A stretch of 39,980 nucleotides of DNA from Bog-756 sp049517675 (GTDB lineage Bacteria; Actinomycetota; Acidimicrobiia; Acidimicrobiales; RAAP-2): positions 1-39,980 of the forward strand of contig JBEKRV010000033.1 of NCBI GenBank assembly GCA_049517675.1. The letters are read 5' to 3'. Made by a program: the position numbers and the translations under genes. Below, piece after piece: positions 7,934 through 16,600 of the stretch. The stretch's first letter is position 1. Each line of letters starts with the position of its first letter. Under the pieces are notes generated by a model. It worked only from the letters and a program-made list of their open reading frames with translations. It ran no database searches and was not told the DNA's origin.

Positions 7934-8745
7934 GACGCCACCTCCCCCGACGGCCGCCCGGCCAGCCAGCGGGTGAGCGTGGCGGCGTCGGCGACCAGCG
8001 CCGTCGGATCGTCGCCGGCCACGAACTCCAGCAGGGCGAATCGGCGGGTCGGTCCCGGATCGACCCCGGACGCCTGCTCGAGGATCTTCGGCCAGTGGGC
8101 CTGTCCCGCCGAAAGCGGAAGGCGGGTCGCCGAGTCCTCCCACTCATAGACGTGGACGTGGGCCAGCCACGGCTCGAGGAGGGCCAGCTCGTCGGCGGCA
8201 TCGAGCTGGTCGGCATCAGGCACGTCCCAGTAGCGGGGCTGCCATCCGCAACGCAGCCGCTCGTCCCCGACCTCCTCCAGCAGGGCCCGGGCCGAGGGAG
8301 CCGTGGCGGTGAGGGTGCCGCCGTGGAACTCCAGGTAGAGCGAGATCCCGAGCGATGCCGCCTCCTCCACCCAACCGGCCAGCACTTCGGCCACCGCCGA
8401 GCGCTCGGACGGCGGGGCGCCCGGCTCCACACCGAACGGGCACCACACCCGCACGAGGTCGGAGCCCAACTCGGCAGCCGTGGCCAGCACCGGGTCGAGG
8501 AGTCCGGCCGATGCTCCGTCGGCGAAGAGGTAGCTCCCGTAGGAGGCGACGGCCAGACCTGCGTCGGCACAGCGCCGGCGGGCCGCACGGGCTGCAGTCA
8601 GGTCGCCCGGCGGCACATGGACGTCGCCACCCCATTCGATGCCCGCGAGGCGGGCCGCAGCCGCCAGCCCGACGATCGCCCCTACGTCGAGTTGGCGGAA
8701 GGTCACGGAGCACAGGCCCGGGGACAGCGAACCTCGAGCGGTCAT
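7930..8745 (-). CDS. Sugar phosphate isomerase/epimerase-type TIM barrel (AP endonuclease 2 superfamily)
   Basis: A 271-residue protein of the xylose isomerase-like TIM barrel group. Recognisable pieces are the N-terminal GLCSVTFRQLDVGAIVGLAA followed by GIEWGGDVHVP, the metal-ligand strands SLYLEFHGGTLT and RCGWQPRYWDVPDADQL, and the late LAHVHVYEWE. Members use a divalent metal to isomerise or epimerise keto sugars, and related proteins act in inositol and glycoside catabolism. The ATG at 8745 overlaps the stop of the dehydrogenase gene (8742-8745), and its own stop overlaps the aldolase start, so it is translated from the same message. The substrate is unknown. Flanking redox and aldolase genes suggest a middle step of a sugar-acid route. 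Confidence 0.8.
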   Translation of the reverse strand: MTARGSLSPGLCSVTFRQLDVGAIVGLAAAARLAGIEWGGDVHVPPGDLTAARAARRRCADAGLAVASYGSYLFADGASAGLLDPVLATAAELGSDLVRVWCPFGVEPGAPPSERSAVAEVLAGWVEEAASLGISLYLEFHGGTLTATAPSARALLEEVGDERLRCGWQPRYWDVPDADQLDAADELALLEPWLAHVHVYEWEDSATRLPLSAGQAHWPKILEQASGVDPGPTRRFALLEFVAGDDPTALVADAATLTRWLAGRPSGEVAS

Positions 8746-9743
8746 GCCAGGCGCTCCAGGTCGGCCTCGTGCACCGGATAGAGGGGCGGCAGGCCCGCCG
8801 CGAAGCGCTCCACCTCGACCACGGCGAGATCGGCCAGCCTCCAGAGCTCCCCGTTTACGGCGCCGGCCACGTGGGGGGTCACGAGCACGTTGGGGAGGGT
8901 GCGCAGTTCGTCGTCGGCCGGAAGCGGCTCGGGATCGGTGACGTCGAGCACGGCCGCCAGGCGGCCCTCCCGGAGCTCCGAGCGCATGGCCTCGTGGTCG
9001 ATGAGCGCGCCCCGCGCCGTGTTGATGATGGTGACCCCGTCGTGCAGCGCCGCCAGCTGGACGGCCCCGAACATGTGGCGGGTGGAGGGGATGTCCGGGG
9101 CGTGGAGGCTGAGGATGTCGCACCAGCCGCAGAGCTGGTCGAGCTCCATCCGCCTGACCCCCAGCGCCGCTGCATCCTCCTCGCTCAGGTAGGGATCGGC
9201 GACGGCCAGGTCGAGGTCGGTCGGACGCAGGAGTTCGACCACCTTGCGACCGACGAACGACGCCCCGACGAGGCCCACCCGGCAACGGAAGTTCCCGACC
9301 CGGAACGGGTCGAGCGGCACTCGGGCGTCCGGTTGGCGCTCCTTGGCGGCGAAGAGGAAGACGCCCTTGCCGGCCAGGAGGATGGCCCCGGCCGCGTATT
9401 CGGCCACCGGGACGGCGTTGGCCACGGCCGCCGACGTCACGGTCACTCCCCGGTGCCAGACGGCGTCGGTCACCTGCCACTTGACGGTGCCGGCGGCGTA
9501 GGCGAAGAGCCGGAGCCCCTGGGCCTTCTCCATGACCTCGTCGGTCAGGGTGGGGCAGCCCCAGTGGCCGACCAGCACCTCCGTCTGGCCGAGCAGCGCG
9601 GTAGCCCGGTCGTCGTCGAAGCGGGACATCGGGAGCGGGTCGAGCAGCTCGCCGACCTGGTCGAGGCGCTCCAGGTGCTCGGGCTCGAAGGCGTGGGAGA
9701 GGAGCCCGTCCATCATCGCCAGGGCGATGGTCGGCCGGCTCAC
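8742..9743 (-). CDS. D-isomer-specific 2-hydroxyacid dehydrogenase
   Basis: A 333-residue NAD(P)-dependent oxidoreductase of the D-2-hydroxyacid dehydrogenase family. The catalytic triad is visible: Arg in TIINTARGALIDHEAM, Glu in LDVTDPEPLPADDEL and His in LVTPHVAGAVNGELW. The Rossmann turn reads VGLVGASFVGRKVVELL, where the middle glycine of GxGxxG is a serine; several hydroxyacid dehydrogenases tolerate this, but it could affect cofactor choice. GTG at 9743 is the preferred start because it overlaps the flavoprotein stop by 4 bases; the in-frame region upstream is the reverse shadow of that gene. It would reduce a 2-keto acid or oxidise a D-2-hydroxy acid, in line with a sugar-acid operon. 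Confidence 0.85.
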   Translation of the reverse strand: MSRPTIALAMMDGLLSHAFEPEHLERLDQVGELLDPLPMSRFDDDRATALLGQTEVLVGHWGCPTLTDEVMEKAQGLRLFAYAAGTVKWQVTDAVWHRGVTVTSAAVANAVPVAEYAAGAILLAGKGVFLFAAKERQPDARVPLDPFRVGNFRCRVGLVGASFVGRKVVELLRPTDLDLAVADPYLSEEDAAALGVRRMELDQLCGWCDILSLHAPDIPSTRHMFGAVQLAALHDGVTIINTARGALIDHEAMRSELREGRLAAVLDVTDPEPLPADDELRTLPNVLVTPHVAGAVNGELWRLADLAVVEVERFAAGLPPLYPVHEADLERLA

Positions 9744-11191
9744 GAGCGCACGGCCTTGCGGGCCTGCTCCGCCTCCCGCTTGACGCGGGCCAGTTCGACT
9801 CGCTGGGGAGTGAGCTTGTAGGCCTCGTCGATCGGATAGCACCCGGAGACGAGGCCGTTGCGCGGGGCGGTGGTGCAGTCGCTGAAGGTCCGGCACAGCG
9901 ATGGCCGGGTGAGGCCCCGACCCTGGAGGACGTCCAGGGGGAGTGTCGGATAGCTGAGCGCCATCCGTCCGATGCCGGCCACGTCACACCAGCCCTCGCG
10001 GACCATGGCCTGGGCCACGTGGGGCAGCCATTCCTGCAGATAGGTCATCCCGGATCCCACCACGGTCATGCCGGGGTGGCCCTGGGTGACCTGCCTCGTG
10101 ACCTCCAGGAGGTTCGCCACGTCGATGAGCGGATCCCGCGGTGGCTGGTAGCCGTCGGAGGGAGGGAAGTAGGCGGGCCGCTGGGTGTGCGGGTTGGCAT
10201 AGGGACTCCCCGCGGTCACGCAGACCATGCCGACCCCCAGCGCTTCGAGCTGGTCGAGGAGCGCGTGGGGCTCGGTCAGATCGAATCCCGAGCCGGTGCC
10301 GTCGCCCCCGAATGCGTACAGGTAGGGGACGGTCACCAGCGGATCGGGGGTACCGACTCCGTCGGGGCCGGCGACGTAGGGGGCGCTGTCGACCACCGAG
10401 AGCCGGGTGCCGATCCCGAGGTCGGGCAGCTCCTGGCGGATGGCGCTCACCACCGAGGTCACGAACCGGGAGCGACCGGTGAGGCCGCCGCCGTAGGGGC
10501 CCGGCCGGTCCATGGCGCTGAGCAGTTCGTGGCCGAGGTAGCCGTGGCACTGCTTGACGTCGACGAACGAGAAGCCGGCCTCGTGGGCCGCTCGGGCCGC
10601 GGCCACGAAGGCACCCACCAGGTCGTCGAGTTGGCCGTCGGTGAGAAGGTGATCGTCCTTCGCCCCCACCCGGGCGTCGAGGACGGGGTGACGGTAGGCG
10701 ATCAGCGGCTCGGGTGATCCGTTAGGTCGGGACCACCGCCCCGAGTGGGTGAGCTGCAGCCCGAGGACAAGTCCGTCGGCACTGCCGGTCGATGCCCGGC
10801 GACCTTCCTCCACCGCGGTACGGAGCACTTCGAGATCGGCCACTGAGCTCGGACCCATGCAGAGCTGACGCGGGTTGGCGCGCCCCTCGGGCACCACGGC
10901 GAAGGCTTCGCCACCCCAGACCAGCGACGCCCCGCTCCCCCCGAACCGCCGCCACCGCCGGAGCACGAGGTCGGTGGGCCGGCCGTCGGAGGTGCCGTCC
11001 CAACCCTCCATCGGAAGGATCGCCCAGCGGTTGGACAGGTTGCCCGTCTCAGCGACGTCGAGGGGTCGGGCGAGCGGGCCGTCGGACTCGACAGCTCGGT
11101 CAACCGGGATCGTGGTGCCGATCGACGAGAGGTGCGCGACGAACACCTCGTAGGTCGCCAACCGCCGCACCTGCGTCAACCGGGTGGTCAT
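9740..11191 (-). CDS. NADH:flavin oxidoreductase / Old Yellow Enzyme family
   Basis: A 483-residue FMN-binding TIM barrel. Typical elements are GNLSNRWAILPMEGWDG at the start, GLQLTHSGRWSRP, the long helix before FVDVKQCHGYLGHELLSA, GGGLTGRSRFVTSVV, and the C-terminal phosphate-binding part VVGSGMTYLQ with CDVAGIGRMALSYP. The length fits a single-domain OYE with an extended C-terminus, not the larger dienoyl-CoA reductase. It carries a three-cysteine tail (CRTFSDC, then a third Cys after 11 residues), close to but not the same as the four-cysteine 4Fe-4S site of the dienoyl-CoA reductase group. It is the first gene of the minus-strand operon and would reduce or oxidise an activated C=C or C-H bond next to a carbonyl. 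Confidence 0.85.
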   Translation of the reverse strand: MTTRLTQVRRLATYEVFVAHLSSIGTTIPVDRAVESDGPLARPLDVAETGNLSNRWAILPMEGWDGTSDGRPTDLVLRRWRRFGGSGASLVWGGEAFAVVPEGRANPRQLCMGPSSVADLEVLRTAVEEGRRASTGSADGLVLGLQLTHSGRWSRPNGSPEPLIAYRHPVLDARVGAKDDHLLTDGQLDDLVGAFVAAARAAHEAGFSFVDVKQCHGYLGHELLSAMDRPGPYGGGLTGRSRFVTSVVSAIRQELPDLGIGTRLSVVDSAPYVAGPDGVGTPDPLVTVPYLYAFGGDGTGSGFDLTEPHALLDQLEALGVGMVCVTAGSPYANPHTQRPAYFPPSDGYQPPRDPLIDVANLLEVTRQVTQGHPGMTVVGSGMTYLQEWLPHVAQAMVREGWCDVAGIGRMALSYPTLPLDVLQGRGLTRPSLCRTFSDCTTAPRNGLVSGCYPIDEAYKLTPQRVELARVKREAEQARKAVRS

Positions 11192-11324
11192 GGCCGCATC
11201 TTCGCAGACCGGTCGAGTTCACGGTCGGCTCGAGCTCGGACCTCGGGAACGAGGGGAGTCAGCCGCAGCTTCGGAAGCTGAGTACTCCAGACGCAGGCGG
11301 TGGTCCTGACCCGCATGCTCGAAG

Positions 11325-11347
11325 GGTGGTATCACCCTGATACCACC
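11325..11347 (+). promoter_or_regulatory. Perfect 23-bp palindrome, predicted antitoxin operator
   Basis: GGTGGTATCA (11325-11334), a 3-base spacer and TGATACCACC (11338-11347) are exact reverse complements. The site ends 5 bases before the ATG of the ribbon-helix-helix gene, with no ribosome site between, so the message may be leaderless and the promoter buried in the palindrome. Ribbon-helix-helix antitoxins commonly repress their own operon through such sites. Binding by the neighbour is inferred. Confidence 0.7.
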
Positions 11348-11352
11348 AGACC

Positions 11353-11559
11353 ATGGCACTTACCGTCCGCACCGACGAACAGCTGGAGCAGGCACTCGAC
11401 GCGCTTGCCGAGACGGAAGGCACATCGAAACAGGAAGTCATCCGGCGTGCGGTACTGGAGCGCTACGAGCGATCCGGGCACTCCAGTCGAGTTGGCTCAT
11501 CCGCGAAGCGGATGACCGAGCGCTGGGGCGATGTCCTCGAGCGGCTCGGAACGGAGTGA
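11353..11559 (+). CDS. Ribbon-helix-helix (CopG/VapB-like) antitoxin
   Basis: A 68-residue protein starting with a short beta strand (ALTVRTDEQ) and two helices joined by the typical turn (LAETEGTSKQEVIRRAVLER), the ribbon-helix-helix DNA-binding domain. The C-terminal part (VGSSAKRMTERWGDVLERL) would bind and block the partner toxin. The stop overlaps the start of the Doc-like gene (GTGA at 11556-11559), the normal antitoxin-toxin arrangement. The 23-bp palindrome immediately upstream is the likely operator. The base composition looks no different from the neighbours, so there is no direct mark of recent transfer. Confidence 0.85.
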   Translation: MALTVRTDEQLEQALDALAETEGTSKQEVIRRAVLERYERSGHSSRVGSSAKRMTERWGDVLERLGTE

Positions 11560-11924
11560 GCGGCGTCGAATACCTCGAACTCGAGGACATCCTGCAGTTG
11601 GTGCGATACCTCGGGGTCGGGCCCGTGCGCGATGTCGGGCTCTTGGACTCTGCAGTCGCCAGGCCTCGCTCGAGTGCATTGGGCGAAGACGCCTATTCCT
11701 CCATCAGCCTGAAGGCCGCTGCGCTCCTGCAGTCCATCACGAACAACCACGCCCTGGTCGAGGGCGACAAGCGCCTCGCATGGTTGGCGGCCACCGTCTT
11801 CCTCGACCTCAACGGCCTCGCACCCGACCTGTCCGATGGCGAGGCGTTCGATCTGGTGTGGGAGATCGCGTCCACGTCGATCGACGTCGAGGCGATCGCT
11901 ACGAAGCTCCGGGTATCCGAGTGA
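11556..11924 (+). CDS. doc: Doc/Fic-family toxin with variant active-site motif
   Basis: A 122-residue protein with the Fic/Doc core. Doc toxins phosphorylate elongation factor Tu and stop translation. The family motif HxFx(D/N)GNKR appears here as HALVEGDKR at residues 65-73: His65, Lys72 and Arg73 are kept, but the usual Asp is Glu69 and the usual Asn is Asp71. The surroundings (LLQSITNNHALVEG, LAWLAATVFLDLNG) match actinobacterial Doc proteins. The GTG at 11556 overlaps the antitoxin stop. Whether the two acidic changes keep kinase activity is open; a weak or re-targeted toxin is possible. Confidence 0.82.
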   Translation: MSGVEYLELEDILQLVRYLGVGPVRDVGLLDSAVARPRSSALGEDAYSSISLKAAALLQSITNNHALVEGDKRLAWLAATVFLDLNGLAPDLSDGEAFDLVWEIASTSIDVEAIATKLRVSE

Positions 11925-12047
11925 CGAGTGTGCGGATGGATCCCGGTGCATGGACCTGAGCGCACGGATCACGTCCGCAGCTGGGTGGGCCGATGCGGGC
12001 ACAGTGGCCCTCGGTTGATCAGGGCAGAGGAGGCCATCGACGCTCTT

Positions 12048-12061
12048 GGACCAGGTGGTCC
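12048..12061. promoter_or_regulatory. Short palindrome upstream of Lhr helicase
   Basis: GGACCA (12048-12053), two bases and TGGTCC (12056-12061) form a perfect inverted repeat about 75 bases before the helicase start, in the 212-base space after the Doc gene. It could be an operator or a small hairpin ending the toxin operon; there is no T-run after it. A site this short can arise by chance in GC-rich DNA. Confidence 0.25.
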
Positions 12062-12124
12062 GGCCAAGTCGTTCTGGCGGTCGGAGTCGGCGAATGCTCC
12101 AGACGGGGCGTGACAGCCCGGCCA

Positions 12125-12136
12125 TACACTGAGCTG
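12125..12136 (+). promoter_or_regulatory. Candidate -10 box for leaderless Lhr transcript
   Basis: TACACT at 12125-12130 fits the TAnnnT -10 pattern. The GTG at 12137 lies 6 bases further on, so transcription would begin at the start codon. No ribosome site precedes the GTG. A good -35 box is not visible. Confidence 0.4.
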
Positions 12137-15100
12137 GTGATCCGGACCTCACCACCGACTGCCGCCGATGGCGCCCCAACCGACCTGGAGGCGTGTGATC
12201 CCGGTGCCGTCGTGAGTGCCGATGCCGAGGGCACGGACGGGGTCCCCAGCGAGTTCCACCCCGCTGTCGCCGCCTGGTTCCGTCGTACCTTCCCGGGGGG
12301 TGCCACCGAGCCCCAGCGCCGGGCGTGGCCGCGAATCCTGTCGGGTGAGGACGTCCTCGTTGCCTCGCCGACCGGCTCGGGGAAGACCCTGACCGGGTTC
12401 CTGGTGGCCATCGACGCCGCTTTCCGGGCAGGGTCGGACCCATGTCCGATCGCGTCCGATGACGCACCAGCGAGAGGGCCCGGCGTCATCTACATCTCAC
12501 CGCTCCGGGCACTCGCCGTCGACGTCGAGGAGAATCTGCAGGTACCGCTCGCGGGCATCGCCAGGGAAGCCGAGCGACTCGGTCTGGCACCACCGCAGCT
12601 CACCGTGGCCGTTCGCACGGGGGACACCCCGGCCGCCGAACGAGCTGCCATGCGCAAGAATCCGCCCGACCTCCTCGTCACGACCCCGGAATCGCTGTAC
12701 CTGCTGCTGACCGCGGCCTCATCGCGGGCAACACTCGGAGGGGTCCATACGGTCATCGTGGACGAGGTCCACACCCTGGCGCGGGACAAGCGGGGTTCAC
12801 ATCTGGCCCTCAGCCTCGAGCGCCTCTCCCACCTGGTGGCGGAGCGGGGCGGACGCCTACAGCGGATCGGCCTGTCGGCGACCCAGCGCCCGCTCGAGGT
12901 GGTGGGTCGCCTGTTGTCCGGTGTGGACCCGGACCGCGCCCCGGCGACGATCATCGATTGTGGACACGCTCGCGACCTCGACGTGGCCATCGAGCTGCCG
13001 GGCAGTGAGCTCGAGGCGGTGGCCAGCGGTGGACAGTTCGGCGATGTTCTCGACCGCATCGCCGCCCACGTGCTCGAGCACCGCACCACCCTCATCTTCG
13101 TCAACACCCGCAAGATGGCGGAGCGGGTCGCCCACCAGCTCGCGCTCCGGCTCGGCGCCGAAGAAGGTGCCGTTGCCGCTGCGGGTGGCGAAGTCGACGC
13201 CTCCCTCCAGGTGGCGGCCCACCACGGCAGCCTGTCGGCGGCGCGTCGACGCATCGTCGAGCAACGGCTCCGGGCGGGTGACCTCCGGGCCCTCGTCGCC
13301 ACCGCTTCCCTCGAGCTCGGTATCGACGTCGGACCGGTCGAGCTCGTTTGCCAGATCGGCTCCCCGCGGGCGATCGCCACATTCCTCCAACGGGTGGGGC
13401 GGGCCAACCACCACGTGGAGGGGACACCATCCGGTCGCCTCTACCCGATGACCCGTGACGAACTCGTGGAATGCACCGCGCTCTTGGCTGCGGTCCGCGC
13501 CGGCCACCTTGACGTGCTCCATCCCCCGGTGGCGCCGTTGGACGTCCTGACTCAGCAGGTCGTGGCCGAAGTCGCCGCCGCCGAGGAGTGGGACGTCGAT
13601 GGGCTCTTCGTCCTGGTACGGCGTGCCGCTCCCTTCGCCGACCTGGACCGCGAGGTGTTCGACCAGGTGGTCGAGTTGGCCTCCTGGGGCATCCAGACCG
13701 GGCGGGGCCGCCGGGGTGCACACCTCCACCACGACGCCGTCAACGGTCGCCTGCGGGCGCGCCGGGGGGCGCGGCTCGCCGCCCTCACCAGCGGAGGCGC
13801 CATCCCCGAGACCGGCGACTATCGGGTCGTCCTCGACCCCGAGGGGGTGACCGTCGGATCGGTCCACGAGGACTTCGCCGTCGAGGCCACCGCCGGTGAC
13901 ATCTTCCTCCTCGGCACCCATTCGTGGCGTGTGGTCAAGGTGGAGACGGGCACCGTGCGGGTTGTCGACGCCGCCGACCTGCCCCCGACCATCCCCTTCT
14001 GGCTGGGTGAGGCGCCGGCCCGCACCGCCGAACTGAGTGCCGAGGTCGGTGAACTGCGCGCCGAGCTCGAACGGATTCTGGCCGCGGGCGACGGTACCGG
14101 GGCACGGGCGGCAGTCCGGTCCCGGGCCGGAGTCTCCGAGGAGGTTGCCGATCAGGTCGTCGCCTACCTGGGCGCGGGACTGCTGGCGCTCGGCGCGCTC
14201 CCCACGCGGGAGCGCCTGGTGATCGAGCGGGTGTTCGACGACGCCGAGGGCACCCAGCTCATCATCCACTCCCCCCACGGGGGGCGGATCAACCGGGCCC
14301 TCGGCCTGGCGCTGCGCAAGCGCTTCTGCGTCTCCTTCGACTTCGAGCTCCAGGCTGCTGCCGACGACGACACCGTCGTGCTCTCACTCGGGCCCCAGCA
14401 CAGCTTCCCTCTGACCCAGGTGCCTTCGATGCTGCAGAGCGCCACCGTCCACGATGTCCTGGTCCAGGCGGTACTTCCCCACCCCATGCTGGCCGCCCGG
14501 TGGCGGTGGAACCTCAACCGCGCCCTGGTCGTTCCCCGGTCGCGGGGTGGGACGCGCCGGCCCATCCACCTCCAGCGGATGGAGGCCGAGGACATGCTCG
14601 CTGCCGTCTGGCCGGCGTTGGCCGCCTGTCAGGAGAACGCCGCGCCGGGTCCGGTGCAGATTCCCGACCACGTGCTGGTGCGCCAGACGATCGACGACTG
14701 CCTGACCGAGCCGCTCGACGTCGACGGCCTGGTCGAGCTCCTCGGCGAGGTGGAGTCCGGCCGGGTGTCCGTGCACTTCGTGGAGTCGGCCGAGCCGTCG
14801 CCGCTCGCCCACGGGATCCTGACCGGAAAGCCCTTCACCTTCCTCGACGGCGCCCCGCTGGAGGAGCGGCGCACCCGGGCCGTGGCCGTGCCCCGCGGGC
14901 TCGGCGTGCTGGGACCCGACGGTCTGTCGCCCGGGCTCCCGGTGCCGCCGGGAGAGCTGGCCGCGTTCGACCCGGTGGCCGAGGCCGAGGTGGTCGACCA
15001 GGTCCGACCGGCACCTCGCGATCCTGACGAGCTCCACGACTTGCTGCTGTCGCTCGTCTGGTGTCGCGAGGTGGCCGAGTGGCGCCCGTGGTTTGCCCAA

Positions 15101-16573
15101 CTGGCGGCCCACGGTCGGACAGTGGTGGTAGGCGGCCACTGGGCCGCCACCGAGCGCCGGGCCGAGGCGGAGCTCGTTCATGCCTCGATGACCGACCCGT
15201 TGATTGATGCCGACGACGCCCTGGCCGAGTGCGTGGGCGGCCATCTGGACCTGGCAGGACCGGTGACCGTGGACCGGCTGGTCGACGAGGGCCCGCTCCC
15301 CTCGGGCGGTGTCCGCGGGGTCCCGGTGACGGCGGTCCGAGCCCGGTCGGGTCTGGCCCGTCGCCAGGCCATGGGTTCGGCCATCGAGCTCCCCGACGGG
15401 CGCTGGTGCGCCCGTCATCTGCTCGTGCGGATCCACGGCGCCAGCCGGACGCGACGCCGCCGCCAGGTCGAGGCTGTGCCACTGGCCACCTATGTGCGCT
15501 TCCTGGCCTGCTGGCAGCACGTCGCCCCGGGGTCACGTGCGGAGGGGCGGGCCGGATTGCTGTCGGTCATCGAACAGCTCCAGGGCATCGAGGCGCCGGC
15601 CGGCGAGTGGGAGCGGAACCTGCTGCCGGCGCGGGTGGAGGGCTACGACCCCCGCTGGCTCGACGAGCTGTGTTTGGCCGGCCAGGTGGCGTGGGGGCGT
15701 CTCACCCCACGGATCGACCGGGATCCGCAAGGCGTGGAGCCGGTCCATCGCGGCACGTCCAACCCGTCGGCGGCCACTCCTCTGGCGCTCGTATGTCGAG
15801 AGGACCTGGGCTGGATCTTGGCCGCGGTCCGGATGGGCCGCGATGTGGCCGAGCCGTCAGTCGGGGCGTCGGCAGACCTGCTCACCGTCCTCCGCAGCCG
15901 TGGCGCCTCATTCCGCTCCGAGCTTCCCGCCGCCACCGGTCGGCTCGACAGCGACGTCGACGAGGGGCTCTGGGACCTGGTCTCCCGCGGCATCGCCACC
16001 GCTGACGCGTTCTCCGCGGTGCGGAGCCTGCTCGCAGCCCGCGCACGCCGACGGGGCCCGGGCCGGTCCGTCGCCCGTAGCCGCGCCCTGGGTCGTGCAC
16101 CGACTCTTCCCGGCAGCGGTATCGGCGAGGGCCGTTGGTCGCTCCTGCCCGAGCCGGTCGTCCCGGATTGTGGGCTGGGCCCGGAGTCCGAGGAGCTTGC
16201 TGAAGCCGTCGCTTGGCAACTGTTGACACGCTGGGGCGTGGTGGCGTGGGACGTATGGGAGCGTGAGTCCTTTCGGATCCCCTGGCGCGACGTGGTGCGA
16301 GCCCTGCGTCGGTTCGAGGCCCGGGGCCAAGTGCAGGGCGGACGATTTGTCGCCGGCATCTCCGGTGAGCAGTACGCGGTCGCCGATTCGGCGCAGCTAC
16401 TCGCCCGTGTCCACCGTGAATCGCAGCGGGCCGCCGAGGTCACCGTGGCGGGCGCCGATCCGCTCAACCTGACCGGCGGGCTGTTCACCGGTCACCGGGT
16501 CCCATCGGTGCGCAACCGGTCCGTCCGCTACCGCGACGGTGTCCCTATCGATGTGACGGACGCCGCTTCTTGA
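12137..16573 (+). CDS. lhr: Lhr-type ATP-dependent DNA helicase
   Basis: A 1478-residue superfamily 2 helicase, the normal size for bacterial Lhr, a 3'-to-5' translocase linked to DNA repair. Walker A is at about 76-85 (ASPTGSGKTL), the DEVH box at 209-212 (VDEVHTLA), motif III in GLSATQRP, motif V in TASLELGIDVG and the arginine-finger motif VI at 418-425 (QRVGRANH). The roughly 600 residues after the helicase core match the winged-helix/beta-barrel part and the long C-terminal extension of Lhr, ending at LNLTGGLFTGHRVPSVRN. The GTG at 12137 is chosen over an upstream in-frame extension because it follows a TACACT -10-like box and leaves a normal N-terminus. It is a single gene with no nuclease partner next to it. 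Confidence 0.93.
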   Translation: MIRTSPPTAADGAPTDLEACDPGAVVSADAEGTDGVPSEFHPAVAAWFRRTFPGGATEPQRRAWPRILSGEDVLVASPTGSGKTLTGFLVAIDAAFRAGSDPCPIASDDAPARGPGVIYISPLRALAVDVEENLQVPLAGIAREAERLGLAPPQLTVAVRTGDTPAAERAAMRKNPPDLLVTTPESLYLLLTAASSRATLGGVHTVIVDEVHTLARDKRGSHLALSLERLSHLVAERGGRLQRIGLSATQRPLEVVGRLLSGVDPDRAPATIIDCGHARDLDVAIELPGSELEAVASGGQFGDVLDRIAAHVLEHRTTLIFVNTRKMAERVAHQLALRLGAEEGAVAAAGGEVDASLQVAAHHGSLSAARRRIVEQRLRAGDLRALVATASLELGIDVGPVELVCQIGSPRAIATFLQRVGRANHHVEGTPSGRLYPMTRDELVECTALLAAVRAGHLDVLHPPVAPLDVLTQQVVAEVAAAEEWDVDGLFVLVRRAAPFADLDREVFDQVVELASWGIQTGRGRRGAHLHHDAVNGRLRARRGARLAALTSGGAIPETGDYRVVLDPEGVTVGSVHEDFAVEATAGDIFLLGTHSWRVVKVETGTVRVVDAADLPPTIPFWLGEAPARTAELSAEVGELRAELERILAAGDGTGARAAVRSRAGVSEEVADQVVAYLGAGLLALGALPTRERLVIERVFDDAEGTQLIIHSPHGGRINRALGLALRKRFCVSFDFELQAAADDDTVVLSLGPQHSFPLTQVPSMLQSATVHDVLVQAVLPHPMLAARWRWNLNRALVVPRSRGGTRRPIHLQRMEAEDMLAAVWPALAACQENAAPGPVQIPDHVLVRQTIDDCLTEPLDVDGLVELLGEVESGRVSVHFVESAEPSPLAHGILTGKPFTFLDGAPLEERRTRAVAVPRGLGVLGPDGLSPGLPVPPGELAAFDPVAEAEVVDQVRPAPRDPDELHDLLLSLVWCREVAEWRPWFAQLAAHGRTVVVGGHWAATERRAEAELVHASMTDPLIDADDALAECVGGHLDLAGPVTVDRLVDEGPLPSGGVRGVPVTAVRARSGLARRQAMGSAIELPDGRWCARHLLVRIHGASRTRRRRQVEAVPLATYVRFLACWQHVAPGSRAEGRAGLLSVIEQLQGIEAPAGEWERNLLPARVEGYDPRWLDELCLAGQVAWGRLTPRIDRDPQGVEPVHRGTSNPSAATPLALVCREDLGWILAAVRMGRDVAEPSVGASADLLTVLRSRGASFRSELPAATGRLDSDVDEGLWDLVSRGIATADAFSAVRSLLAARARRRGPGRSVARSRALGRAPTLPGSGIGEGRWSLLPEPVVPDCGLGPESEELAEAVAWQLLTRWGVVAWDVWERESFRIPWRDVVRALRRFEARGQVQGGRFVAGISGEQYAVADSAQLLARVHRESQRAAEVTVAGADPLNLTGGLFTGHRVPSVRNRSVRYRDGVPIDVTDAAS

Positions 16574-16600
16574 GTCCACGCCGCGGCGAACCAGCGTCGC

